Below the pieces are notes generated by a model that was given only the letters and a program-made list of their open reading frames with translations, was not told the DNA's origin and did not search any database. Of a DNA stretch of 64,000 bases, positions 27,555 through 35,518 are shown piece by piece. Each line of letters starts with the position of its first letter. Positions within the stretch are counted from its first letter, which is position 1. The position numbers were made by a program, and so were the translations under genes. This DNA comes from an uncultured Haliea sp. (GTDB lineage: Bacteria; Pseudomonadota; Gammaproteobacteria; Pseudomonadales; Halieaceae), in assembly GCA_913061145.1 (NCBI GenBank), contig CAJXUQ010000016.1:1-64000 (forward strand), written 5' to 3'.

Positions 27555-27573
27555 TGCCGTCCGACCAATTACC
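27555..27573 (+). other. attR: tRNA-Pro 3' end duplicate
   Basis: TGCCGTCCGACCAATTACC repeats the tRNA-Pro 3' end and the following bases with one C fewer. A terminator follows 24 bases later, as expected for the original tRNA flank. Confidence 0.75.
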
Positions 27574-27596
27574 ACTGTAAAATCAGCATCTTGCAG

Positions 27597-27619
27597 ACGA
27601 CCCTCTTGGGTCGTTTTTT
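27597..27619 (+). terminator. Original tRNA-Pro terminator, displaced
   Basis: ACGACCC and GGGTCGT pair across a TCTT tetraloop with a run of six T. It stands just beyond attR, with no gene ending here, so it is best explained as the terminator that followed tRNA-Pro before integration. Confidence 0.75.
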
Positions 27620-27701
27620 GCGTTCGGGGGAAATTCGGGGGCTCTACCCAGTTAACGGGGGATGCGCCGATATTCACTAAACCCTGTTGATAATATCATC
27701 C

Positions 27702-27732
27702 GGCTCGCGACCCAATTTTGGGGTCGCGAGCC
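27702..27732. repeat. 12-bp perfect hairpin
   Basis: GGCTCGCGACCC and GGGTCGCGAGCC form a perfect 12-base stem with a 7-base AT-rich loop. No T run follows. The region between 27620 and 27867 otherwise holds no gene. Confidence 0.5.
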
Positions 27733-27867
27733 CCACGCACGAGTCAAACTACTAAGGCTAGATGTAAGGACCCCATAGCCTGCAAATGTCAATATATTTT
27801 ACACTGCAGTTTCCATCTCTTCTAAAAAAATCCGTAACCATATGTTTTTATGGCATAAAAATTTCAA

Positions 27868-27882
27868 TGGCTTGGTTATTGC
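27868..27882 (+). promoter_or_regulatory. Sigma-54 promoter of the PEP-CTERM gene
   Basis: TGGCTTGGTTATTGC matches the -24/-12 consensus TGGCACG-N4-TTGC, with the required 10 bases between GG and GC. It lies 140 bases upstream of the PEP-CTERM ATG. Sigma-54 control of PEP-CTERM genes through PrsK/PrsR is described for exosortase bacteria. Confidence 0.7.
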
Positions 27883-28022
27883 GTTCAGAGAACTCGCGGT
27901 GGAAGGTTGGCGCAATTTCGCTGTGCTAAGTGCATGATGCGAGGGGCTAACTTTAACCAAAACAACAGTTTCTAGCTGTCCGGCGCGACGGTATAAGCGC
28001 CGCTAATCAAGGGGAAAGAATT

Positions 28023-28625
28023 ATGAAAACAAATATCATCTGGAAGTGGCTGCCCATTGCAGGTTTTCTTACTGTTTTTTCCAGCAGTGGCCTGGCACTT
28101 CCCATGACCAGTCTTGTCGGAGATAAAGACTGCTTTGGCACCGGAGGTGCTTGTATTGAAGATGGATCAACCTGGCTTCCAGGTGGATGGGGGGCTGTGA
28201 CTGCCACTGCAGCCGATCCTGCTTTTACCGATGTGCGATTAAGCGGAGGCGCCCCTTCCTGGACGCATTTGTTCGCTTCGGGTTCATATTCAAGTGCTCT
28301 GCTTAACATCAGGACGGCGGGAATTGCCGACATAGCCGGTCCGTATTCTGTGCTGGTGGATGGCACTGAAGTCGGTTCCATGCCAAATGATGGTTTCGGT
28401 CATATATTAGTTGAAACCTTCAGTTTCGCCTTTAACCCGTCATTGCTGGCAGATGGCACGGCAATTGTGAGTATAGCCGGAATAGCTTCAGGTGATTCCT
28501 GGGCTGTTGATTATTCAGAAATTGTTTTCGAGGGTGCAGCTGAGCCGGTTCCTGCTCCCGCAACGCTGGCTCTGTTTGGCTTGGGCCTCGTGGGCCTCGG
28601 CTGGTCAAGGCGCAAGAAAGCATGA
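28023..28625 (+). CDS. PEP-CTERM sorting domain protein
   Basis: This exported protein has 200 residues. A signal peptide (about 1-26, ending GLALP) is followed by a beta-rich, Gly/Ser-rich body and the C-terminal signature: VPAPATLALFGLGLVGLGW, a membrane helix, then SRRKKA. PEP-CTERM proteins are processed by exosortase (EpsH/XrtA) and usually associate with exopolysaccharide; no exosortase gene is in this window. GGGGAAAG precedes the ATG. Two cysteines (CFGTGGAC) may form a disulfide. The body has no assigned domain. A long hairpin follows the stop. Confidence 0.92.
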   Translation: MKTNIIWKWLPIAGFLTVFSSSGLALPMTSLVGDKDCFGTGGACIEDGSTWLPGGWGAVTATAADPAFTDVRLSGGAPSWTHLFASGSYSSALLNIRTAGIADIAGPYSVLVDGTEVGSMPNDGFGHILVETFSFAFNPSLLADGTAIVSIAGIASGDSWAVDYSEIVFEGAAEPVPAPATLALFGLGLVGLGWSRRKKA

Positions 28626-28642
28626 AGATAGAGCTCCTATCC

Positions 28643-28684
28643 GTTAGCACGCTTGGTCTGGGTTTTATAGACCAACCGTGCTAA
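28643..28684. repeat. Long hairpin after the PEP-CTERM gene
   Basis: GTTAGCACGCTTGGTCT pairs with AGACCAACCGTGCTAA with one mismatch; no T run follows. It may protect the mRNA 3' end. A second inverted repeat (GTAAAGCCC/GGGCTTTAC) lies at 28769-28794. Between 28685 and 28951 I see no gene. Confidence 0.5.
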
Positions 28685-28951
28685 TGGGGAGACCATCGGG
28701 TTGGGCTGGTGCCAAGGTGGTTGTTGTTGACCAGCAGAACGCCAGGTGTTTTTTTCTCTCCGTTGCGTGTAAAGCCCTGTGTTGGGGGCTTTACGCCTAC
28801 GGGATCGCAGGCACCCCCGGACGGTAATCCTCCAAGTTCAAGTTCCGCCCCGGATGAGACAGCCTGGAGACAGTGAAGCGGAGTGATCGGTAAAATTCCC
28901 GCTATCAGTCCAGTCCGGAGCCGTGTATAACGTGCGCTATTCGCGCATTGA

Positions 28952-29296
28952 GTGCACTTTTGCCCCGTGTCTAACCCGCTTTGGATTGCCAGCATCGCCC
29001 GCTGCGGAGCGTATCTGCTTCTGTCCGGGGTCATTCTCTCCTGCCTGCTTGTCTGGCAATCTCCCGGCGCCAGTGAGGGCAAGCTGGAGCCACTGTGGAG
29101 CTTTGGGTCGGCGCTGCCTGGCGAGCGCTCCGTGGGCGACACCACTGACGACGTCATGCCCGACGCGGCGCCGGTTGCCCACGATTTTTCCATCTCTCAT
29201 CACGTCCTGCACACGGTGCCGCTGGCTGAGGCCGCGGTACGCCTTCATGTTACCCGCTATCCGCTGATTCCCCAGGGGCCCCCCGGGCTCGTCTGA
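28952..29296 (+). CDS. Possible small exported protein
   Basis: The frame encodes 114 residues from GTG 28952. It has one hydrophobic segment (YLLLSGVILSCLLVWQSPGAS, about residues 21-41) that could be a signal peptide or anchor, followed by a polar tail ending in IPQGPPGLV. There is no known domain and no strong ribosome-binding site. Two other frames over the same DNA are similar in length. It is kept because it fills the gap and has a plausible topology; it could be spurious. Confidence 0.35.
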   Translation: MHFCPVSNPLWIASIARCGAYLLLSGVILSCLLVWQSPGASEGKLEPLWSFGSALPGERSVGDTTDDVMPDAAPVAHDFSISHHVLHTVPLAEAAVRLHVTRYPLIPQGPPGLV

Positions 29297-29393
29297 TCCA
29301 CTGCCCAATGCGGCGCTGCAAGCGCGTGATGCCGGAATCTCCGGTATCGGCTGGTGCCGCGATCCATGGTGTGTTTATGACGGGTAACTTTCG

Positions 29394-30308
29394 ATGCAAG
29401 TAATTGATTTTATGGGCTGGCGCAAACTGGCGCTGGCTGTTTCCGCGGTGTTGCTGCTGGTATCAGTGGCGTCTTTTTTTGGTCGGCAGCTCGCCTGGGG
29501 CCTGGACTTTACCGGTGGTACGCTGGTCGAGGTGCACTTTGCCGAAAGCGCCAACCTCGCGGCGGTGCGTGGCACGTTGGAGCAGGGCGGGTTTCCGGGC
29601 GCCATTGTTGTCGCCTTCGGTACCGACCGGGATGTTCTGATCAGGCTGCCCCAGGGGCATTCGCAGATGGCAGGTGAGACCGTGTTGAGCGTTTTACGCG
29701 ATGCGGCCGATGGCGGTGTGGAACTTCGTCGCACGGAGTTTGTCGGCCCGCAGGTGGGTGACGAACTGCGTGAGCAGGGAGGCCTGGCGATGCTGCTGGC
29801 ACTGGGGCTGATTACCCTGTACATCGCGTTCCGCTTTCAGTTGAAGTTTGCAGTCAGTGCCGTGATTGCACTGGTACACGACATTGTCATTACCATCGGG
29901 TTCTTTTCATTGACCGGCCTTGAGTTTGACCTCACGGTGCTGGCGGCGGTACTGGCGGTTATCGGCTACTCGCTCAATGACACCATCGTGGTCTACGACC
30001 GTATCCGCGAGAACTTTCGCAAGCTGCGCGGCCTGACACCCGCAGAGGTCATCAACCGCTCGATCACGGAGACACTGGGGCGTACCCTGGTGACATCACT
30101 GACCACGGTGCTGGTGTTGATCTCCCTCGCGATCTTCGGTGGCGACATGATTTTCGGCTTCGCGGTGGCGCTGCTGGTCGGCATTACGGTAGGCACTTAC
30201 TCGTCGATCTACATGGCGTCGAACATTCTGCTGATGCTGGGCGTGACCAAGGAGGATCTGATGCTGCCGGTGCGCGAGGGCGCGGATCAGGACGGGCTTG
30301 CCCCCTGA
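29394..30308 (+). CDS. secF: Protein translocase subunit SecF, solitary
   Basis: SecF assists SecYEG-driven export using the proton-motive force, normally as a heterodimer with SecD. The 304 residues show the SecF layout: a first membrane helix, the motif AWGLDFTGGTLVEVHF (about 34-49), a periplasmic P1 domain, then five helices with VHDIVITIGFFSLTG and LNDTIVVYDRIREN. No secD or yajC lies upstream; the previous gene is unrelated. This is probably a second, orphan copy, or SecD is elsewhere. It converges with the decarboxylase gene. Confidence 0.93.
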   Translation: MQVIDFMGWRKLALAVSAVLLLVSVASFFGRQLAWGLDFTGGTLVEVHFAESANLAAVRGTLEQGGFPGAIVVAFGTDRDVLIRLPQGHSQMAGETVLSVLRDAADGGVELRRTEFVGPQVGDELREQGGLAMLLALGLITLYIAFRFQLKFAVSAVIALVHDIVITIGFFSLTGLEFDLTVLAAVLAVIGYSLNDTIVVYDRIRENFRKLRGLTPAEVINRSITETLGRTLVTSLTTVLVLISLAIFGGDMIFGFAVALLVGITVGTYSSIYMASNILLMLGVTKEDLMLPVREGADQDGLAP

Positions 30309-30310
30309 AT

Positions 30311-31615
30311 TCAGCTGGCGAGCAGTTTTTTCACCGCCGGGGCGCAGGCGATTTCGCCCCGGTTGAGGAACGCTTCGTGATGCTCTTCAACCTCCTCCAG
30401 GTCGTAGGCGTAGTTCACGAGCAGCCCGGCCGATTGGCGCAATCCTTTTGCCGACGTGTCCCCCAGCCAGTTGAGCCGCGCCACGCTGGCGCCGTTGCCC
30501 AGGTGGAAGCGCGCAACCGGGTCCAGTGGCGAACTGCCGCGTTTTTCCTGCACCAGGTAGCGGGCACAGAGCCTCATCAGCAGCGGCTTGAGGCGTGCCT
30601 GCAGGGCGCTGTCTTCAAGCCAGCGTGGCGTATCCAGTGCGGTGAGCAATGATGCGTCCTCGGCTGAGAGTAGCGGCTGCTGCTCGTTGGCCAGGACCGA
30701 ATTCAGCCACTTGCGGAAGCCGGGAATCGGTGAGAGTGTCGCGAACTCGTTGAGTTGTGGCATTTCGTCCTTCAGTCGCATTACCACCTGCTTGATCAGG
30801 AAGTTGCCGAAGCTGATGCCGCGCAGGCCGGGTTGGCAGTTGCTGATGGAGTAGAAGATGGCTGTGTTGATGCGCTGCTGTGGCACCACGCCCTCATGGG
30901 GCGCGAGGATGGTCTGCACTGAACTGGAGATGGCCGTGACCAGCGCCACTTCCACGAAAATGAGCGGCTCGTCGGGCAGCGCGGGGTGAAAAAACCCGAA
31001 GCAGCGGCGGTCCTTGGCGTCCAGGCGCCGGCGCAGATCGTCCCAGCCCTGCATTTCATGCACGGCTTCATACTCAATGAGCTTTTCCAGCACCACTGCC
31101 GGGGTCTGCCAGTCCATGGTACGCAACTGCAGGAAGCCGGGATTGAACCAGGAGCTGAGCAGGTGCTGAAGGTCATCATCCACCATGCGCAGTTCCGGAT
31201 GTGCAGGCAGGCGCTCGAGCAGGTCTTCCCGCATGTTAACCACGGTGCGAGTGCCTGTTGGTGCCATGTTGATGCGTCTGAACAGGGTTTGCCGCGGTGA
31301 TTCAACAGCGCGCGCCAGGGCACGGTAGGCCTCGGGTGTGAGCGCCGCTCGGTAGGCCTCGGCGCAGCGATTTATCAGCTCCGGGTCGGGGCTGTAGTCG
31401 CGCAACAGCACATCGAAGAACGCCGCTTTCTCGTCGCCGGTAAGACCGTTATACGCCTCGACTACTTCGTCTGCGAGAGCAATGCCAAGCGCTTCACCCT
31501 TGTTTGAGTAGAGTTCACTGCACAGTGATGCAATGGAGGGACGCTCGCGTGTCGAGCGGCGCAGGAGGTGCTTGCCCGCGGAGGCGACTGAGTTCAGCCA
31601 GCGGTTGATAACCAT
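30311..31615 (-). CDS. Malonyl-CoA decarboxylase
   Basis: The enzyme converts malonyl-CoA to acetyl-CoA and CO2 (EC 4.1.1.9). It has 434 residues with an N-terminal helical oligomerisation domain (to about 125) and a C-terminal acetyltransferase-like catalytic domain. The regions LSPIPGFRKWL and VARFHLGNGA should hold the conserved Ser and His, followed by NWLGDTSAKGLRQSAGLLVNYAYDL. There are no malonyl-CoA synthetase or dicarboxylate transport genes beside it, so it stands alone. The role is probably malonate use or tuning of fatty-acid precursor pools; that is inference. Confidence 0.95.
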   Translation of the reverse strand: MVINRWLNSVASAGKHLLRRSTRERPSIASLCSELYSNKGEALGIALADEVVEAYNGLTGDEKAAFFDVLLRDYSPDPELINRCAEAYRAALTPEAYRALARAVESPRQTLFRRINMAPTGTRTVVNMREDLLERLPAHPELRMVDDDLQHLLSSWFNPGFLQLRTMDWQTPAVVLEKLIEYEAVHEMQGWDDLRRRLDAKDRRCFGFFHPALPDEPLIFVEVALVTAISSSVQTILAPHEGVVPQQRINTAIFYSISNCQPGLRGISFGNFLIKQVVMRLKDEMPQLNEFATLSPIPGFRKWLNSVLANEQQPLLSAEDASLLTALDTPRWLEDSALQARLKPLLMRLCARYLVQEKRGSSPLDPVARFHLGNGASVARLNWLGDTSAKGLRQSAGLLVNYAYDLEEVEEHHEAFLNRGEIACAPAVKKLLAS

Positions 31616-31698
31616 GGGGTGTTCCTGTCGGCATGTGAGCCGCGGATGCTACCGCCTTACGGTTGCTGTTGCCAACAGACACGTCGCCGGCCGGACGG

Positions 31699-32763
31699 CT
31701 AGCGGCAGCCCTCCGGCCCGGCGCAGTGTATATCCTCTACGGCGCCGCCATTGATCAGTGACCTCACCCAGTCAACGGCGCGCACGCCGCCGGCTTCCCG
31801 GGTGTAGAGTTCGCTGTAGCGCAGCAGGGTGTGGAACTCTCCCGGGCTGACGTAGCTGCGCAGCGCAGGGAGATCGGCCTTCAGTTCAGCCAGGTTGGCG
31901 TCCAGCCCGGGTAGCAACTCGGCAGGGTGGCCCAGCATGCGCAGGAAGTCTTCCTGTACCGCGTCGTAGGCGTGGTCGAAAAGGTGGAAGCGCACAGTGG
32001 GCGCGGCAGCGGCGGCCAGCCGGTAGAGATCCGGCATGGTCAGGGTTTCCGGCGTTTCTTCCGGTGCGTTGTACCAGTCGGGAAACGCCTCGAAAACACC
32101 CCACTGGCGCCAGAGAGCGGCTGGTGGTGGCAGGCGATAGCCGCCCGCACCGCCGGCGAAGTGGATCACGCGGGCCTGTGTGTAGTGTCGTGCGATGATA
32201 GCGGCGAAGAGCGGTGATGACAGGGCGCCTGCGCTGCCCCCTGACACCACGACCTGCCCAGGTTCCGGAAACCTCTTGAACAGGTACTCCAGAGCCGCAT
32301 TACTGTTGGCCCAGCCCTGGTGGGCAACGGTGAAGCGACTGCCGTCCACTCGTGTGTACTCCCGGTCCTGCGTGCCGAGATGCACGTCGCCCGTACAGTA
32401 GGAGACAACAATCTGCGACCATTCCAGGAACGGGTTTTCCGCGTTATCCAGCGCAAAAGCGCCGTCAAAGTTGCGGGGGTCGTTCCCCGCCTCGGCAGTG
32501 GCAAAGGGGCGATAGGTGGGGCGTGCAGTGACATCGCAGCTGCCTGCATCCCAGCAGGCCCCGCCGCCGTTGAAGAAGATCATGACCCTCTTCGGGTCAG
32601 CCTCGCGCACATGAAAGTTAAAGGGTGTGCCGGTCGCACAGCGCGTGGCACCGCCCGGGTGGATGGTTTCCCAGGAGGTGCTGTCCTCGGCGATGGCCGC
32701 CAATGGCACGAGGGTAAACACGCCACCCAGCAAGGTGCGGGTTATGCGGCACAGAAGGCTCAC
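31699..32763 (-). CDS. Exported pectinacetylesterase-family hydrolase
   Basis: The 354-residue protein has a signal peptide ending around PLAAIAED. The family signature is present: FFNGGGACWD (oxyanion region), the nucleophile Ser in VSGGSAGALSS, and a C-terminal His near PGEFHTLL. The family (Pfam PAE, related to Notum) removes acyl or acetyl esters. The bacterial substrate here is unknown; polysaccharide or lipid ester are both possible. It overlaps the upstream RidA gene by 4 bases, so the two exported proteins are translated together. Confidence 0.9.
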   Translation of the reverse strand: MSLLCRITRTLLGGVFTLVPLAAIAEDSTSWETIHPGGATRCATGTPFNFHVREADPKRVMIFFNGGGACWDAGSCDVTARPTYRPFATAEAGNDPRNFDGAFALDNAENPFLEWSQIVVSYCTGDVHLGTQDREYTRVDGSRFTVAHQGWANSNAALEYLFKRFPEPGQVVVSGGSAGALSSPLFAAIIARHYTQARVIHFAGGAGGYRLPPPAALWRQWGVFEAFPDWYNAPEETPETLTMPDLYRLAAAAAPTVRFHLFDHAYDAVQEDFLRMLGHPAELLPGLDANLAELKADLPALRSYVSPGEFHTLLRYSELYTREAGGVRAVDWVRSLINGGAVEDIHCAGPEGCR

Positions 32764-33227
32764 GGGGCAGCTGCGCCGGAATCAGCCGCAATGCACTCGA
32801 CCTCTGCACGGGCACCGAGGCCCAGTCCGTTGGCGCCAAAGGCACTGCGGGCCGGGTAGGGCGGGGTGAAGAAGCTGCGGTATATCGCGTTGAAGGTGCC
32901 CCACTCAGACATGTCGGCCAGCATCACCGTGCATTTCACCACGTCGTTCATGGAGAGGCCGTTGGCCTTCAACACCGTAGCGATATTCTCCATGGTCTGC
33001 CGGGCTTCCGCCTCTATGCCGCCCTCGACCAGAGCCATCGTGCCGGGCTTGATACCCAGTTGGCCCGACAAAAAATACAGGTTGCCGACTCTCACCGCCT
33101 CAGAGAAGGGCAGGTTCGGAGGCAGAGCCCCGCTGCCATTCAGATGTTCGACATCAGCAGCGAGTGTGGTGGGCAGGGTGGCCACCAGCAGCAGGCTGGC
33201 GGCAAGGTAACGAAGGTTGGCAGGCAT
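32760..33227 (-). CDS. RidA-family protein with signal peptide
   Basis: The 155-residue protein has a signal peptide at about 1-24 (LAASLLLVATLPTTLA) followed by a full RidA/YjgF domain: FSEAVRVGNLYFLSGQLG, ENIATVLKANGLSMNDVVKCTVML, and PARSAFGANGLGLGARAEVECIAA. The Arg of PARSA, used by RidA to deaminate enamine intermediates, is kept. Classical RidA acts in the cytosol on enamines from PLP enzymes, so an exported member must serve another substrate or a binding role. It is coupled to the exported esterase by a 4-base overlap. Confidence 0.92.
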   Translation of the reverse strand: MPANLRYLAASLLLVATLPTTLAADVEHLNGSGALPPNLPFSEAVRVGNLYFLSGQLGIKPGTMALVEGGIEAEARQTMENIATVLKANGLSMNDVVKCTVMLADMSEWGTFNAIYRSFFTPPYPARSAFGANGLGLGARAEVECIAADSGAAAP

Positions 33228-33322
33228 CGCGGGTGTCCTTGGGCTGGAATCGGGCTATCTGTTCCGATGACAGTATCCCGATTGTGCCGAGCAGTAAACA
33301 GCCGCCACTCAAAGCCCCGGGT

Positions 33323-35359
33323 TCAGAAGGTATAGCGCAGTTTCACCCAGCCCTGGCGCCCGGGCTCATTGACACGCACCGCTTCGGGGTTGAACGGGTC
33401 CAGGTTGCCAGCGTTGACGTGGTAAGCGTAGGCGTGATCAAACAGGTTTTCGATACCGGCCTCCAGCAAGAGCTGGCCTGTCAGGTTCCAGTGGCCGTAG
33501 GCGTGCAGCACACCGAAGCCCGCGGTGGGTGAATCGACATCAACCGCGGGGTCGAAGTTATTCTGCCGGGACGCGGCAACCCACTCCAGGCCCAGAGCCC
33601 AGCCGCGTTGCTGGTAGTCCAGATTCAGTCGTGTCTCCAGTGGCGCGATCTGGGCGAGATCGCCGTTATCGCCATAGCCGCGTGTGTAGGCGATGCCCAC
33701 ACGCGCGCGCCAGCGCTCGTTGATCTGCAGGGCAGCATCCAGTTCGGAGCCGAACAGTGTGGCGTCGATGTTGCGATACAGGTCTGCGCTGCCCGCGGCG
33801 AAGCGTTCGATATAGTCGTCGACTTCGTTCACAAACAGGCTCAGGTTCCAGTTCAGGCGCCCGCTGTCGTGCATGAGCCTGACGTCCATCTGTTGATGCA
33901 CCTCGGCGTCCAGAGTTGGATTGCCCACCCAGAAATCGCCGTTTGCGCTGCGCGCGATCCACTGCTCCGAGCTGTCCGGCGTGCGCACGGAGCGGCTAAG
34001 GTTCACGCTCATCAGGTGCGCATCGTCCAGGCGGCGATCCCACCCCAGCACTGCGCTCACGCCGTGATCGTCGTTGCGGGTCTGGGTCGTCGCATAAAAC
34101 TGCTCATACAGGCGAACCGGGGTTGCACTGCCCATCATGCCGGCGCTCAGCTCAGCCTCGCCCACCTCGGAGTCGAAGCGATCCACTCGCAGACCCAGCC
34201 GCCATGTATCTACGGCGCTGCTGCGGTAGTCGGCTTCTGCGAACAGGCCAGTCTGGCGCTGCTGCGCATCCGGCCACATGCGCGCCACCAGCATGTCATA
34301 GCTGCCGTCCTTGCCCATGTCCGTATACAGCTCGGCGCGGCGATCGTTGGCGCGATAGTCAACCCCGGTGCGCAGCTCCGCATCCGCCGACGACAGGGTA
34401 GCGAGCAATCGACCTCCCCAGGTGGTGGAGCTTGACGGCGCCGCGGCACCGTTGGGCATCATCGACCGGTTGCGCACGGTGTAGTTGTCCATCAGGTGGT
34501 CGACGTCGCTGAAGTAGGCAGTGAATTCCAGCGTATCGATAATACCCACGGACCGCTGTACCCACTTGGCACTGGTGCTGGCGGAATCGGCAAATACCGC
34601 ATCCATGCCGTTGCCCGCATACCAGGCGTCGTCTTCACTGGCCTGCTCGTGGCTGATCTCGAGGTAGGTCTCGGGGGAGAGGTCGATACCCGCCACCAGC
34701 CCAGCGCTGGTTGACTCGAAGGCGGAGGCCACGCGGTCTCCGTTGCCGTCTTCATAATTCCCGGATTCGCGGATTGCGCCGAACGCGCGTATGTAGCCCC
34801 GGTCATTGCCGATGGCGAAATCGCCACCCAGGCTGCCGAGGTCGGAGTTGCCGGTGTAACCGGTGGTCACTGAGCCGGTCATGCCGTCGCTGCCCAGTTC
34901 AGGGCGCAGGTGTTCGAAAATCAGGGTGCCGCCGCTGCCCCCTGCGCCGTAGATGACCGAGCGGTGTCCCTTGATCACTGATACGGAGTCGAAGCTGTCA
35001 ACGCCCACATAGGTGCTGGGTGGGTCCATACGGCCCGGGCAGGCGCCATAGCTGTAGGCGCCGTTGGCGATGACGTTGAGGTTACTCTGGCTCTGGCCGC
35101 GAATGATGGGGTCGAAGCCGCGGCCGCCCCGGCGCAGTGCGGTCATGCCGGTCACTGAACGCAACAGTTCGCCTGCGTCATGTGTGGGGCGCGTGATGGG
35201 TGCCTCGCTGAGCAGCGTGCTGCCGTCGGCGGGCTCGGCGCGCGCGGTGACCTCCACGAGTTCAATGGCGAGGTCGTGGCCCTGGGCGGGCGCGACCATC
35301 GTGACGCTTGCCAGCATGACAGCTGTTGCCAGCGCGTTCGGATTGCGGGTGAATCGCAT
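33323..35359 (-). CDS. TonB-dependent copper receptor
   Basis: This is an outer-membrane TonB-dependent channel of the OprC/NosA type, which brings copper into the periplasm. The start is set to the ATG at 35357-35359, giving 678 residues with a signal peptide; the ORF track start at 35464 adds 35 residues upstream of it. The plug domain carries the family hallmark GACPGRMDPPSTYVG and VIKGHRSVIYGAGGSGGT. The barrel ends in the typical VNEPGRQGWVKLRYTF with a C-terminal Phe. No copper chaperone or regulator is next to it. The flavin monooxygenase gene is divergent. Confidence 0.92.
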   Translation of the reverse strand: MRFTRNPNALATAVMLASVTMVAPAQGHDLAIELVEVTARAEPADGSTLLSEAPITRPTHDAGELLRSVTGMTALRRGGRGFDPIIRGQSQSNLNVIANGAYSYGACPGRMDPPSTYVGVDSFDSVSVIKGHRSVIYGAGGSGGTLIFEHLRPELGSDGMTGSVTTGYTGNSDLGSLGGDFAIGNDRGYIRAFGAIRESGNYEDGNGDRVASAFESTSAGLVAGIDLSPETYLEISHEQASEDDAWYAGNGMDAVFADSASTSAKWVQRSVGIIDTLEFTAYFSDVDHLMDNYTVRNRSMMPNGAAAPSSSTTWGGRLLATLSSADAELRTGVDYRANDRRAELYTDMGKDGSYDMLVARMWPDAQQRQTGLFAEADYRSSAVDTWRLGLRVDRFDSEVGEAELSAGMMGSATPVRLYEQFYATTQTRNDDHGVSAVLGWDRRLDDAHLMSVNLSRSVRTPDSSEQWIARSANGDFWVGNPTLDAEVHQQMDVRLMHDSGRLNWNLSLFVNEVDDYIERFAAGSADLYRNIDATLFGSELDAALQINERWRARVGIAYTRGYGDNGDLAQIAPLETRLNLDYQQRGWALGLEWVAASRQNNFDPAVDVDSPTAGFGVLHAYGHWNLTGQLLLEAGIENLFDHAYAYHVNAGNLDPFNPEAVRVNEPGRQGWVKLRYTF

Positions 35360-35518
35360 GAGCCAATATCCTGGTGACCAATTCAGGGGCGCTATTATAG
35401 AAACCGGCGCGAGCGGTGGTATGCGACATATTGGCGCACCCCTCACCCAAATGAAGGAGGACAAGTCGCTGCGACCGAGGCATCATGGTCACTCGATTTA
35501 TCCTCGGAGTGGCACCTC

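Larger units (their letters stand above)
18477..27573. mobile_element. Integrated satellite-like element at tRNA-Pro
   Basis: About 9.1 kb is bounded by a repeat of the tRNA-Pro 3' end (18477-18496 and 27555-27573). It carries an integrase next to the tRNA, an AlpA regulator, a replication-like winged-helix protein, iteron-like palindromes, an RHH protein and a frameshifted P27 small terminase. Base composition is lower in GC than the flanks in several blocks, notably 20.0-21.3 kb and 23.0-24.4 kb. No capsid, tail or large terminase genes are present. Integrase plus AlpA plus replication plus small terminase is the core of phage-inducible-island-type satellites. The broken terminase says it is probably no longer packaged by that route. 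Confidence 0.85.

Noticed and set aside
28681-29193. 170-codon minus-strand ORF after the PEP-CTERM gene
   Set aside because: It crosses hairpins and has no start signal or recognisable fold.
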